A stretch of 64,000 nt of DNA from Pseudonocardia parietis (GTDB taxonomy: Bacteria; Actinomycetota; Actinomycetes; Mycobacteriales; Pseudonocardiaceae): contig NZ_JAGINU010000001.1 of the NCBI RefSeq assembly GCF_017876315.1, forward strand, positions 2,046,001-2,110,000. The letters run 5' to 3'. The number at the start of each line of letters is the position of its first letter. Position 1 is the stretch's first letter. This document shows, one piece after another, positions 34,289 through 45,141 of the stretch. The position numbers and the translations under genes are program-made. Below the pieces are notes generated by a model. That model saw nothing but the letters and a program-made list of their open reading frames with translations, was not told where the DNA came from and searched no databases.

Positions 34289-35104
34289 ATGACCGACACC
34301 GCGCCGCACGAACCGACGGTCGCCGACCGGGAACCGATCGCGATCGGGCTGGCCGATCAGATCGTCGTGATCAGCGGAGGTAGCCGCGGGCTCGGCGCCG
34401 CCATCAGCCGGGCCTTCCTCGACCAGGGAGCCCGTGTGGCCATCGGCTATCACCGCAGCCGTGACGCCGCCGACACACTCGCCGCTGAGTACCCCGGGCG
34501 CGGATTCGCGGTACCGCTCGATGTCACCGCCTCGGACCAGGTACGGCAGAGTGTGGACGTTGCCGCCGAGCACTTCGGCGAGCCCGTCACCACGGTGGTC
34601 AACAACGCCCTGGTCGATTTCGCCTTCGACGGCGACGCACGGCCGAAAGCCCCCGAGCTCGACCCGGCCCGACTCGCCTCGCAGTTCACCGGGTCGGTAT
34701 ACGGTCCGCTGGGCCTGATCCAAGCGGCGATCCCAGGAATGGCGGGGCGCGGGTTCGGGCGCATCGTCAACATCGGCAGCAACTTGGTTCAGCACCCGGT
34801 CGTGCCTTACCACGACTACACCGCAGCCAAGGCCGCGCTACTCGCCCTGACCCGCACCTTCGCCCACGACCTCGGACCCTCCGGCATCACCGTCAACATG
34901 GTCTCCGGTGGCCTGCTGCGCACCACCGATGCCAGCGCGGCCACCCCCGAGGCGGTGTTCGACGCCATCGCCGATGGCACACCGCTCGGTCGAGTCACCA
35001 CACCTACCGAGCTCGCCGACGCTGTGCTGTTCTTCGCCTCCCCCTGGGCGCGGGCGGTGACCGGGCAGAACCTGATCGTCGACGGTGGCCTGGTGAAGGG
35101 CTGA
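34289..35104 (+). CDS. SDR oxidoreductase under TPP riboswitch control
   Basis: 271-aa classical short-chain dehydrogenase. NAD(P)-binding SGGSRGLGAA, the NNA-type motif VVNNALVDF, active-site IGSNL, catalytic YHDYTAAK and the C-terminal TGQNLIVDGG are all present. It resembles FabG-like reductases. ATG 34289 has GGGAGG eight bases upstream; an out-of-frame ATG at 34285 is ignored. It is the first gene after the TPP riboswitch and ends 16 bases before a flavin monooxygenase, so both probably act on a thiamin-related compound. The substrate is unknown. Confidence 0.88.
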   Translation: MTDTAPHEPTVADREPIAIGLADQIVVISGGSRGLGAAISRAFLDQGARVAIGYHRSRDAADTLAAEYPGRGFAVPLDVTASDQVRQSVDVAAEHFGEPVTTVVNNALVDFAFDGDARPKAPELDPARLASQFTGSVYGPLGLIQAAIPGMAGRGFGRIVNIGSNLVQHPVVPYHDYTAAKAALLALTRTFAHDLGPSGITVNMVSGGLLRTTDASAATPEAVFDAIADGTPLGRVTTPTELADAVLFFASPWARAVTGQNLIVDGGLVKG

Positions 35105-35120
35105 GGAGGTGCCGGCACGC

Positions 35121-36437
35121 ATGGCTCACCTCAACCTGTTCATCCACGGCTGCGGACACCACGGCGCCGCCTGGCGCGCGCCCGGTTCAGCGGTCGAGCG
35201 ACTCGGCGACATCAGCTACTACGAGCAGCTCGCTCGCACCGCCGAGCGTGGCCTGCTCGACGCGGTCTTCTTCGCCGACGGACATTCGATCGGCGGCACC
35301 TCGGTCGCCGACGGCCCGAACTGGTACCTGGAGCCCCTCACGACGCTGGCGGCGTTGGCCCGCGCCACGACCCGAATCGGGCTGGTCAGCACAGTTTCCA
35401 GCTCCTTCTACACGCCGTATCACGCGGCACGCATGCTGGCCAGCCTCGACCACATCTCCGGCGGACGGATCGGCTGGAATGTCGTCACCTCGATGTTCGA
35501 CGACGAAGCTCGTAACCACGGACTCGACGCGCTGCCCCCGCACACCGAACGGTATGCCCGGGCCGCGGAGTTCATCGACGTCGTCACGGCTCTGTGGGAC
35601 TCCTGGCCGCTCGAAGCCATCGAGCAGGACCGGGCCGGAATCTACGCCCACCCGGACCGGATTCACGAGATCGACCACCGTGGCGCGCACTTCGTCGTCC
35701 AGGGGGCGCTGAACGTGCCCCGCCCGCCACAGGGGCGCCCTGTGCTGTTCCAGGCCGGCGCTTCCGAGCCCGGCCGGACGCTGGCCGCCGGGCGGGCCGA
35801 GGCGGTCTACGCCGTCGCCCATGACCTACGGGCCGCGGTCTCTTTTCGTAGCGACATTCGTACCCGGGTCGCGGCCCAAGGCCGGGACCCCGACCGGGTC
35901 GCGGTCATGCCAGGCCTGGTGTGCTACCTCGGCGGCACCATCGCCGAGGCACGCGCCAAACAAACCGCTCTCGATGAGCTGCTGCTCACCGAGAGCTCAC
36001 TGCGTCGACTGAGTGTGTTCCTCGGCCGTGACTGTTCGGACTGGGACCTCGACGCGCCCGTCCCGCCGCTACCGCCACCCTCGGAGTTCACCGGCCCGCA
36101 AGGCCGCTACGCCACTATCCACCGGATCGTCGAGACCGAGCAGCCCAACGTCCGACAACTACTGGGCCGCCTCGCCGCAGGCGGCGGACACGCCACGATG
36201 ACCGGCACCCCGGAAACGGTCGCCGACGCGATCGAACACTGGCTCGATGCCGGCGGCGCAGACGGATTCAACCTCATGCCGCCCACGCTCCCCGACACGA
36301 TCAACGACATCGTCGATCACCTCGTCCCCGAGCTACAGCGCCGCGGACGGTTCCGAACCAGCTATGACGGCCACACCTTGCGTTCACACCTCGGTATCCC
36401 CACCCCCTCTGCGGAGGAGGCGTCAGCCAGCGGCTGA
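35121..36437 (+). CDS. LLM-class flavin monooxygenase (NtaA/DszA/DmoA-like)
   Basis: 438-aa FMNH2-dependent monooxygenase of the NtaA/SnaA/DszA/DmoA group. Landmarks: SYYEQLARTAERGLLDAVFFADG, EPLTTLAALARATTRIGLVSTVS, HISGGRIGWNVVTS, VLFQAGASEPGR and, near the end, GTPETVADAIEHWLDAGGADGFNLM. These enzymes cleave C-N or C-S bonds using reduced flavin from a separate reductase. ATG 35121 follows GGAGG; GTG 35109 is too close to it. It is cotranscribed with the SDR behind the TPP riboswitch. Codons here use more A/T at third positions than the flanking backbone, suggesting transfer. Confidence 0.88.
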   Translation: MAHLNLFIHGCGHHGAAWRAPGSAVERLGDISYYEQLARTAERGLLDAVFFADGHSIGGTSVADGPNWYLEPLTTLAALARATTRIGLVSTVSSSFYTPYHAARMLASLDHISGGRIGWNVVTSMFDDEARNHGLDALPPHTERYARAAEFIDVVTALWDSWPLEAIEQDRAGIYAHPDRIHEIDHRGAHFVVQGALNVPRPPQGRPVLFQAGASEPGRTLAAGRAEAVYAVAHDLRAAVSFRSDIRTRVAAQGRDPDRVAVMPGLVCYLGGTIAEARAKQTALDELLLTESSLRRLSVFLGRDCSDWDLDAPVPPLPPPSEFTGPQGRYATIHRIVETEQPNVRQLLGRLAAGGGHATMTGTPETVADAIEHWLDAGGADGFNLMPPTLPDTINDIVDHLVPELQRRGRFRTSYDGHTLRSHLGIPTPSAEEASASG

Positions 36438-36491
36438 GCACGGAGCACGTGGCGCATGTGCGGTGCTCGGTCGACGTTTCCTGACGAGTAG

Positions 36492-37271
36492 CTAGTTCAG
36501 CTTGCGCGCGTCGGCGGGCAGGCCGCCGCCGTCGTAGACGTCCTCGGCCAGCTTCGCCAGCGCGGTCAGCGCGACGTTCTGGCTCCACGGCCCGTACGAC
36601 ACGCGGGCGACGCCGAGCTGCTGCGCGGTCGTCAGTGGGATCGACCCGGGGATGCCGATCAGGTTCACCGTGCGCTCGCCGAGGGCCTCGACCAGCCGTC
36701 CGACCTGGGTCTCGTCGAGCTTGCCGGGTACGAAGAAGTTCGATGCGCCCGCGTCCAGGTAGGCCCGGCCGCGCTCGATCGCCTCGGTCAGGACCTCCTC
36801 CGGGTCCCGGTCGCCCGCCTTGAGGAACGCGTCGGTGCGGGCGTTGAGGACGAAGTCCACACCGGCCTTCTCACCCGCGGCGACGACGGCCTCGACCGCG
36901 GCCACCGCCTCGGTGAGCGGCTTCATCTGGTCCTCGAGGTTGCAGCCGACGATGCCGACGTCGATCGCCCGGGACACGGTGCCGCCCGGGTCCCCGTAGC
37001 CGGCCTCGAGGTCCGCGGTGACCGGCAGATCCCCGGCGGTCCTCGCGATCAGCCCGACCGCGGCGATCATCTCGTCGCACGGGATGTGCTCACCGTCCGG
37101 GTAGCCGTGCGAGGCGGCGATGCTGTGGCTGGCGGTCGCGAGTGCGGTGGTCCCCGGCGTCTCGGCGACGACCTTCGCGGTGATCGCGTCCCACACGTTG
37201 ACGACGAGCAGCAGCTCCGGCGCGGCGTGCAGTTCCCGGAGCCTGGTGGCCTTCTCGGCGGTGGAGGTCAT
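36492..37271 (-). CDS. Isocitrate lyase/PEP mutase superfamily protein
   Basis: 259-aa protein of the ICL/PEPM family. It has VVNVWDAITAKVV at the start, TADLEAGYGD (metal-binding Asp/Glu region), GCNLEDQMKP, NARTDAFL, and NFFVPGKLDETQ. The classic isocitrate lyase KKCGH motif is absent, so it is more like PEP phosphonomutase-type or carboxyvinyl-carboxyphosphonate-type lyases of unknown substrate. ATG 37271 lies 6 bases after a TACGGT box (37278-37283), indicating a leaderless mRNA. It is convergent with the monooxygenase operon. Confidence 0.85.
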   Translation of the reverse strand: MTSTAEKATRLRELHAAPELLLVVNVWDAITAKVVAETPGTTALATASHSIAASHGYPDGEHIPCDEMIAAVGLIARTAGDLPVTADLEAGYGDPGGTVSRAIDVGIVGCNLEDQMKPLTEAVAAVEAVVAAGEKAGVDFVLNARTDAFLKAGDRDPEEVLTEAIERGRAYLDAGASNFFVPGKLDETQVGRLVEALGERTVNLIGIPGSIPLTTAQQLGVARVSYGPWSQNVALTALAKLAEDVYDGGGLPADARKLN

Positions 37272-37277
37272 GTGATC

Positions 37278-37283
37278 ACCGTA
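37278..37283 (-). promoter_or_regulatory. Leaderless -10 box (TACGGT-N6-ATG)
   Basis: TACGGT on the minus strand, 6 bases before the ATG at 37271. The same box and spacing precede the ankyrin gene at 40255. Confidence 0.55.
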
Positions 37284-37412
37284 GGCCGGTCGGGGCCCGA
37301 GTGCCGTGGCGTCACGGTGAACGATTCCGGACGGGATGTCGCCGTACCCAGAACTGTGGATCTGTATTGCCGGAGGGGCCGCAACCGGGGGTGCGGTCCG
37401 CATCCTGGTGCC

Positions 37413-37820
37413 GTGCTCCACGACAGTGCCGGGACCTCGCGCCCCGGACCCTCCTCGCGCGGGGACCTCGGGTCCTCCGCGCTGCTGCTCGGCGTGCTCG
37501 GGATCCTGTTCGTCGCCGCGGCGGTCGGGCTCGCGACCGGCACCCCGCCCACCGTTGCGGGCCTGGCGCTGGCCTCGGTCGGCATCGTGCTGGCCGGCGG
37601 CGGGCTCGTGCTCGGCACGATCGCGGCGGTCCGGGGACGGCCGGGAGCGAACCGCGCCGCGATCTCGGCGGCCGGGCTGTCGGTCATCGGTCTGGCCGGC
37701 GGGCTGATCTGGCTGGCCGCCTTCGTGATCACCGCGCTCGCGGGGCCGGCCCAGGCCGTACCGGACGAGGTGGCGGGCTCGCCGGCCTGCGCGCCACCCG
37801 GCTGCCACTCGCACCACTGA
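37413..37820 (+). CDS. Small membrane protein, DUF4190-like
   Basis: 135-aa protein with two long hydrophobic segments (SALLLGVLGILFVAAAVGLA and VAGLALASVGIVLAGGGLVLGTIAAV) and a third near SVIGLAGGLIWLAAFVI. The layout and the GTIAAVRGR turn recall DUF4190 proteins. The tail has PACAPPGCHSHH, with two cysteines and three histidines that may bind metal. GTG 37413 is the best in-frame start, but its ribosome-binding site is weak. It is convergent with prfC. Confidence 0.6.
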   Translation: MLHDSAGTSRPGPSSRGDLGSSALLLGVLGILFVAAAVGLATGTPPTVAGLALASVGIVLAGGGLVLGTIAAVRGRPGANRAAISAAGLSVIGLAGGLIWLAAFVITALAGPAQAVPDEVAGSPACAPPGCHSHH

Positions 37821-37841
37821 CCAGGGCGGTGCCGGTCCGGC

Positions 37842-39458
37842 TCAGGTGACCGAGGACCCCGCCGGCATCGCCTCGAACCGCAGGTCCGGGAACTTGCGCT
37901 GGATGATGTCCATCCGCCACTTGTTGCTGAACAGTGCCAGGTACTCGCCGTCGGAGTCGCGGCGCAGCACCTCGCACTCGGACTGCGACGAGAGCGCGTC
38001 GACCGCGGCCGGTTCGGTCAGCCGGGCGATTTGGTACGGCAGCCGGTCGAGCATCACGGGCGCGTTGAACTCGGTCTCCAGCCGGCCGGTGACGACGTCG
38101 AACTGCAGCGGCCCGACCGCGGCCAGCACCGGGGCCTGATCACCGCGCCGGTCCGAACGCAGGATCTGGATGACGGCCTCGTTGCCGAGCTGCTCGATGC
38201 CCTTGCGGAACTGCTTGTACTTGCCCGCGTCACGCGCGCGGATCACCGCGAAGTGCTCCGGGGCGAACGCCGGGATCGACGGGAACTCCACCGGATCGGC
38301 CGCGTAGAGGGTGTCACCGGGGCGCAGCGCCGTGGCGTTGACCAGCCCGACGATGTCGCCCGGGAACGCCTCCTCGACCGTCCTGCGCTCGGAGCCGAAC
38401 ACCGACTGCGCGTACTTGGTGGCGAACGGCTTGCCGGTCGCAGCGTGGGTCAGCACCATCCCGCGCTCGAACCGGCCCGAGCAGATCCGCAGGAACGCCA
38501 TCCGGTCCCGGTGCGCCTTGTCCATCCCGGCCTGCACCTTGAACACCAGACCGGACGTCGGGGCGGCCAGCGGCCGGTCGTCCCCCTCGACATCCGGGCG
38601 GGGGGCCGGGGCGGGGGCGAGCTCGACCAGGGAGTCCAGCAGCCGGGCCACACCGATGTTGGACAGCGCCGACCCGAAGAGCACCGGGGTCGCGGTGCCG
38701 GCGAGGAAGGCCTTCTCGTCCCAGGTCGCGCCGATCTCGTCGAGCAGGCCCAGCTCGTCCTGGGCGTCGCGCCAGTACTCCGGCTCCTGCGCGGCGATCG
38801 TGCCGGCGTCGACGGCGGTCGCGGTCGCCTTGGTCGCGCCGCCGGCCGCACGGGTGAAGGCGGTGTACGCACCGGAATCACGGTCGATGAGGCCCTTGAA
38901 CTGGCCGGCGATACCCAGTGGCCAGGTCAGCGGCATCGGGCGCAGGCCGATCGTCTGCTCGACCTCGTCCAGCAGCTCCAGGGCCTCCCGGCCCGGCCGG
39001 TCCCACTTGTTGACGAAGGTGACGATGGGGACGCCGCGGGACCGGCAGACGTCGAACAGCTTCAAGGTCTGCGGCTCGAGGCCCTTCGCGGCGTCGAGCA
39101 GCATCACCGCGGCGTCGACGGCGGCGAGCACCCGGTAGGTGTCCTCGGAGAAGTCGCCGTGCCCGGGGGTGTCCAGCAGGTTGATCACACAGTCGCGGTA
39201 GGCGAACTGCAGCACCGCCGACGACACCGAGATGCCGCGGGCACGCTCCATCTCCATCCAGTCGCTGGTCACGCCCTTGCGGCCGGACTTGCCGTGCACG
39301 GCGCCCGCGGAGTCGATGACCTCCGCGTGCAGCGCGAGGGCCTCGGTGAGCGTGGACTTGCCGGCGTCCGGGTGGGAGATCACGGCGAAGGTGCGCCGGC
39401 GCGCGGTCTCGCCGATGACGCGGGGGTCTCCGGTGCTGGCGTCCTGCGGGTCGGTCAC
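37842..39458 (-). CDS. prfC: Peptide chain release factor 3
   Basis: 538-aa translational GTPase that recycles RF1/RF2 after termination. The G domain has SHPDAGKSTLTEAL (P-loop), DTPGHGDFSEDTYR (G3) and VNKWDRPGREA (G4); GRKGVTSDWMEMERARGISV covers switch I. Domains II/III follow, ending RRDSDGEYLALFSNKWRMD. Length fits RF3. Two consecutive GTG codons begin the frame (39461 and 39458); a TATCCT box (39465-39470) lies exactly 6 bases before the second, which I choose as a leaderless start. Confidence 0.95.
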   Translation of the reverse strand: MTDPQDASTGDPRVIGETARRRTFAVISHPDAGKSTLTEALALHAEVIDSAGAVHGKSGRKGVTSDWMEMERARGISVSSAVLQFAYRDCVINLLDTPGHGDFSEDTYRVLAAVDAAVMLLDAAKGLEPQTLKLFDVCRSRGVPIVTFVNKWDRPGREALELLDEVEQTIGLRPMPLTWPLGIAGQFKGLIDRDSGAYTAFTRAAGGATKATATAVDAGTIAAQEPEYWRDAQDELGLLDEIGATWDEKAFLAGTATPVLFGSALSNIGVARLLDSLVELAPAPAPRPDVEGDDRPLAAPTSGLVFKVQAGMDKAHRDRMAFLRICSGRFERGMVLTHAATGKPFATKYAQSVFGSERRTVEEAFPGDIVGLVNATALRPGDTLYAADPVEFPSIPAFAPEHFAVIRARDAGKYKQFRKGIEQLGNEAVIQILRSDRRGDQAPVLAAVGPLQFDVVTGRLETEFNAPVMLDRLPYQIARLTEPAAVDALSSQSECEVLRRDSDGEYLALFSNKWRMDIIQRKFPDLRFEAMPAGSSVT

Positions 39459-39464
39459 CACACC

Positions 39465-39470
39465 AGGATA
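39465..39470 (-). promoter_or_regulatory. Leaderless -10 box of prfC
   Basis: TATCCT on the minus strand, 6 bases before GTG 39458. Confidence 0.5.
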
Positions 39471-39483
39471 GGTGCGCCCGGAG

Positions 39484-39864
39484 TCAGCCGGACGACGGCG
39501 CCCGGCCGAGGTCGACGACGCAGAACACGTTGCCCTCCGGATCGGCCAGGACCACGAAGTCGGGCTCGGCCGGGTAGCCGTCCCAGTCCGGGACCGTCGC
39601 GCCCAGTGCGACCAGCCGGTCGACCTCGGCGGTCTGCTCCGCGGCGGTGTCGACCAGCAGGTCGAGGTGCACCCGGGGCCGGGGTTCGGGCGGCGAGTCG
39701 CTGCGCATCAGGCCCAGCACCCGGGCACCGTCCGGCCCGGTCAGGGTGCGCCAGCCCGCGTTCGCCCACTCGGCGGAGGGGGTCAGGTCCAGGGCCGCGG
39801 CCCAGAAGGCGATCGCCCGGTCGAGGTCGGTGACACCGACGACGGGGAACCCGAGGCGCAGCAC
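39484..39864 (-). CDS. VOC (glyoxalase/dioxygenase superfamily) protein
   Basis: 126-aa vicinal-oxygen-chelate protein. It starts LRLGFPVVGVTDLDRAIAFWAAAL and ends PDFVVLADPEGNVFCVVDLG, the two halves of a babab module pair; RVHLDLLVD carries a possible metal-binding His. It is of the type annotated only as VOC family and has no defined substrate. GTG 39864 lies one base after the stop of the upstream ankyrin gene, so the two are coupled. Confidence 0.85.
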   Translation of the reverse strand: MLRLGFPVVGVTDLDRAIAFWAAALDLTPSAEWANAGWRTLTGPDGARVLGLMRSDSPPEPRPRVHLDLLVDTAAEQTAEVDRLVALGATVPDWDGYPAEPDFVVLADPEGNVFCVVDLGRAPSSG

Positions 39865-39865
39865 G

Positions 39866-40255
39866 TCAGGTGTCGATCCGCTGCTCGAGCAGCACCCGCA
39901 TGTCCGGCAGGTCGAAGTGCTCGACCGTCGCCCACGCCGACGGGCTGCCGTGGTGCGGGTCCGCTCCGGCCTCCAGCAGCGCCGTCACCGAGTCCGACGA
40001 CTGTGCGAACAGTGCCGCGGCGATCGCGGTCTGGCCGCGGTCGTTCGTCCGGTTCGGGTCGGCACCGCGGCGGAGCAGGTCGGCGACGATCGCGCCGCTG
40101 CCGTAGTAGGCCGCCAGGATCAGCAGCGTGTCGCCCTTGGGGTCGGTGATCTCCACCGGGACCCCGGCGTCGAGGTAGGCGACCAGCTGCTCGGTGGCGC
40201 CGTCGCGGGCCAGGTCGAACATCCGGTGGGCGAGTTCCACGGCCGCGTCGTCCAT
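39866..40255 (-). CDS. Ankyrin repeat protein
   Basis: 129-aa protein with about three ankyrin repeats: DPKGDTLLILAAYYGSGAIV, TNDRGQTAIAAALFAQSSDS and a shorter third ending in AWATVEHFDLPD. Ankyrin proteins mediate protein contacts. ATG 40255 lies 6 bases after a TACGGT box. It is first gene of a two-gene unit with the VOC protein and divergent from ligA. Partner unknown. Confidence 0.85.
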   Translation of the reverse strand: MDDAAVELAHRMFDLARDGATEQLVAYLDAGVPVEITDPKGDTLLILAAYYGSGAIVADLLRRGADPNRTNDRGQTAIAAALFAQSSDSVTALLEAGADPHHGSPSAWATVEHFDLPDMRVLLEQRIDT

Positions 40256-40261
40256 CACGCC

Positions 40262-40267
40262 ACCGTA
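40262..40267 (-). promoter_or_regulatory. Leaderless -10 box of the ankyrin gene
   Basis: TACGGT, 6 bases before ATG 40255 on the minus strand. Confidence 0.55.
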
Positions 40268-40302
40268 GGTTCGCACGGACGGGCGCGCTCGGCCACGCAT
40301 GA

Positions 40303-42717
<2,415 letters not shown>

Positions 42718-43003
42718 CCCGCGACCGGGTGGTTTCGCGGCCCGCCACCGGGGGTCTCTCCTGGGCATCGGCCGGCCGGCAGCCGGGCACCCGCTGCCCG
42801 ACGGCGACCCGCGGACTGCGGCACGCCGTGCGTGACCGGCCGCTCACCGGGCGTGTTCCCGCCCGGCGCTGGTGGCCTGCCGGACGGCGACGCGAACGCC
42901 GGACGGGCGCGTCCGATCGCACCAGTCCGCAACGGTGCGCCTAGTGTCGGCCCAGCCGGACGCGTCCGTCCGGCGCCGGCAGAGCCGAAGCGGGGGAACA
43001 CGG

Positions 43004-43723
43004 GTGTTGCAGGCGGCGCTCAACGGGGCACGACCGGCGGATGCGCATCCCGCCCTTCCGGTGCTGCCCCGCCACCTCGCGCGTGACGCCCGCGCCGTCG
43101 CCCGGCTCGGCGTCACCTCGGTGCACGTCCACCCCCGCGACGACACCGGCGCCGAGACGATCGAACCGGCCGTCGTCGGTGACGTGGTCGCGCTGATCCG
43201 CCAGGATGCGCCCGGCGTCGAGATCGGCGTCCCCACCGGCCGCTGGATCCAGCCCGACCCCGGCGAGCGGGTCGAGACCGTGCTGGCGTGGGGCAGGCTC
43301 GGCTCCGGCAAGCCCGACGTGTGCGGCGTGAACGTGCACGAGCTGGGCTGGACCGATGTCTGCCGGGCCGCGTGGTCGGTCGGTATCGCCGTCGAACTGG
43401 GCGTCTGGACCAGCGGTGACGCCGTCACCCTGCGGCAGAACGGGTTGCCGCCCGGCACCCGGCGGGTGCTCGCCGAGTCGACCGTCGTCGACCCGGAGAC
43501 CGCCGTCGCCGAGGGCATCCGGATCCTGCGCGCGCTCGGCCAGCCGCCCGTGCCGGTGCTCCTGCACGGCGAGGAGGAGGGCGCCTGGCCGGTCCTGGAG
43601 TACGCGACCCGGGTCAACATCGACACCCGGATCGGCTTCGAGGACGTGCTGGTCCGCCCGGACGGCTGGCTGGCCACCGGCAACGACGACCTCGTCCGGA
43701 CGGCGCTGTCGATCCGCGTCTGA
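43004..43723 (+). CDS. BKACE-family (3-keto-5-aminohexanoate cleavage enzyme-like) protein
   Basis: 239-aa member of the beta-keto acid cleavage (DUF849) family, which condenses a beta-keto acid with acetyl-CoA using Zn. N-terminal VLQAALNGARPADAHPALP and VTSVHVHPRDDTGAET carry the catalytic-type Arg/His and the zinc-binding HVH. VCGVNVHELGW and LLHGEEEGAWPVL follow. Usual length is 270-310, so this is a short version. GTG 43004 after GGGGGAA matches the family start. The specific substrate is unknown and no lysine-fermentation genes are nearby. Confidence 0.78.
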   Translation: MLQAALNGARPADAHPALPVLPRHLARDARAVARLGVTSVHVHPRDDTGAETIEPAVVGDVVALIRQDAPGVEIGVPTGRWIQPDPGERVETVLAWGRLGSGKPDVCGVNVHELGWTDVCRAAWSVGIAVELGVWTSGDAVTLRQNGLPPGTRRVLAESTVVDPETAVAEGIRILRALGQPPVPVLLHGEEEGAWPVLEYATRVNIDTRIGFEDVLVRPDGWLATGNDDLVRTALSIRV

Positions 43724-43734
43724 CGCGACCGGTC

Positions 43735-43794
43735 GCTCGGGCCTCCAGCACTCGGGCTTCCAGCGCTCGGGCCTTCAGCGTTCAGGCTTTCAGG
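43735..43794. repeat. Four 15-bp tandem repeats at a gene 3' end
   Basis: GCTCGGGCCTCCAGC and three variants (ACTCGGGCTTCCAGC, GCTCGGGCCTTCAGC, GTTCAGGCTTTCAGG) lie head to tail between the convergent BKACE and ACT genes. The stop codon of the ACT gene (43782-43784, minus) is inside the fourth unit. Confidence 0.8.
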
Positions 43795-44438
43795 ACCGTG
43801 GCGACGATCCCGGCCAGGTGGGCCAGCCGCCCCAGCTCGGACGGGCGGAACACCGGCCCGCCCGGGCGTCCCACGACCAGGGTCTTCGGCGGCGCACCGG
43901 TGCCGAAGGGCGCCGCGGCCAGTTCGGTGTCCATCGCCCGCCACGGCTCGGGCACCCAGTGGCTCTCGTCGAGCGCGGTGGCCCGGTCCAGCGGTAGCCA
44001 CGGCAGGTCACCGGTGCGGGTCTCCGGTGCGGTGGAGCTCTCCGCGATCCGGTAGGACCGCCCGTGCTCGCTGACCGCGACCAGCGCCCAGCCTGCCCGG
44101 AACAGCCGCGGGACCTCGGCGGCGAGCAGGTCCAGCCCGTGCCCGGGGTCGCCGGCGATCTCGTCCAGCAGCTCCAGCTCGCGATGGGTGTCGAGCTGTC
44201 CGGTGTGCGGGCGGACCGACTCCACGGCCACCCCCGGCACCGACTCGGCGGCGGTGATCAGCACGTCCGGCGGGCGGTTGGTGGGCAGCTCGACGGCGAT
44301 GTCGTCGACGGCCTGGCCGCCACCGCGTTCGACGACGTCCACGCTGAGGATGTCCGCGCCGGCACCACCGAGAGCCGAGGCGACGGCCCCGAGGTTGCCG
44401 GGCTTGTCCGGGAGGATGACCCGGAGCAGGAACGACAC
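43782..44438 (-). CDS. ACT-domain protein (Rv3013-like)
   Basis: 218-aa protein with an N-terminal ACT domain ([47 protein letters not shown]) and a C-terminal GAF-like region ([23 protein letters not shown]). Same length as I recall for Rv3013, and the same position between ligA and gatC in opposite orientation. ACT domains usually bind amino acids; the ligand is unknown. GTG 44438 has GGAGAGGATCC upstream. Confidence 0.85.
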   Translation of the reverse strand: MSFLLRVILPDKPGNLGAVASALGGAGADILSVDVVERGGGQAVDDIAVELPTNRPPDVLITAAESVPGVAVESVRPHTGQLDTHRELELLDEIAGDPGHGLDLLAAEVPRLFRAGWALVAVSEHGRSYRIAESSTAPETRTGDLPWLPLDRATALDESHWVPEPWRAMDTELAAAPFGTGAPPKTLVVGRPGGPVFRPSELGRLAHLAGIVATVLKA

Positions 44439-44624
44439 GGACGGATCCTCTCCCTCTGCTCGGATGCCGGTGACCCCGTCCGAACGCCTCGCGGCCACTG
44501 CGCGGGTGCTTCCGGGCGGGAACAGTGATCCTGCCACCCGAGCCGGCACCGGTCACCGGCTCCCCGCCGCCTCGGGGCCCCGTCGCCGCGACCGGGCGGC
44601 GGTCCGGCTGCGGCCCGGCGGGAA

Positions 44625-44630
44625 TAGACT
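44625..44630 (+). promoter_or_regulatory. Probable -10 box of gatCAB
   Basis: TAGACT in an AAT-rich pocket of the 370-base gap 44439-44808; it implies a 5' UTR of about 170 bases. Nothing else recognisable was seen in the gap. Confidence 0.4.
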
Positions 44631-44808
44631 CGGGAGCACACCGGCGCACATGTCCTCCCACGGGCGTGTCGGGCGGTGTTCCGGGCGGCTGCAGCACGGT
44701 CGCCGCGCCGTCGTCAGCACGGTGCGGTCCGCGCAGCGCCGGCCGGGACCGGAGCCCGCCGGAACCGCAGCGCACCGCCGCGAGACGAGAAGCAGACCGA
44801 GGAGGGGC

Positions 44809-45141
44809 ATGACCGCCCATTCCGCTGAGCGGACAGAATCCGGTGGGGTCATCACCCGGGACGAGGTCGCACACCTCGCCCGGCTGGCCCGGCTGGCCGT
44901 GACCGAGGAGGAGCTGGACGTGTTCGCGGGCCAGCTCGACGTGATCATCGGGTCGGTGGCCCGGGTCGGGGAGGTCGCGGCCGACGAGATCCCGCCGACC
45001 TCGCACGCCGTCCCGCTGGAGAACGTGTTCCGGCCCGACGAGCGCCGTCCCGGCCTCGACCAGGAGCAGGCCCTGTCCGGTGCGCCGGCCGCCGAGGGCG
45101 GACGCTTCCGGGTGCCGCGGATCCTGGGGGAGGAGCAGTGA
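44809..45141 (+). CDS. gatC: Asp/Glu-tRNA amidotransferase subunit C
   Basis: 110-aa GatC, which stabilises GatA in the GatCAB complex that converts Glu-tRNA(Gln) and Asp-tRNA(Asn) to the amidated forms. The conserved helix [22 protein letters not shown] and [14 protein letters not shown] are clear. ATG 44809 sits just after GAGGAGGGGC. Its TGA overlaps the GTG of gatA. Slightly longer N-terminus than usual. Confidence 0.95.
   Translation: MTAHSAERTESGGVITRDEVAHLARLARLAVTEEELDVFAGQLDVIIGSVARVGEVAADEIPPTSHAVPLENVFRPDERRPGLDQEQALSGAPAAEGGRFRVPRILGEEQ

Noticed and set aside
38031..39833. 600-codon plus-strand frame opposite prfC
   Set aside because: Shadow of prfC, which has complete GTPase motifs on the minus strand.
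42718..43003. Gap after ligA checked for a small gene or RNA
   Set aside because: No frame with start signal and no convincing hairpin or promoter was found.
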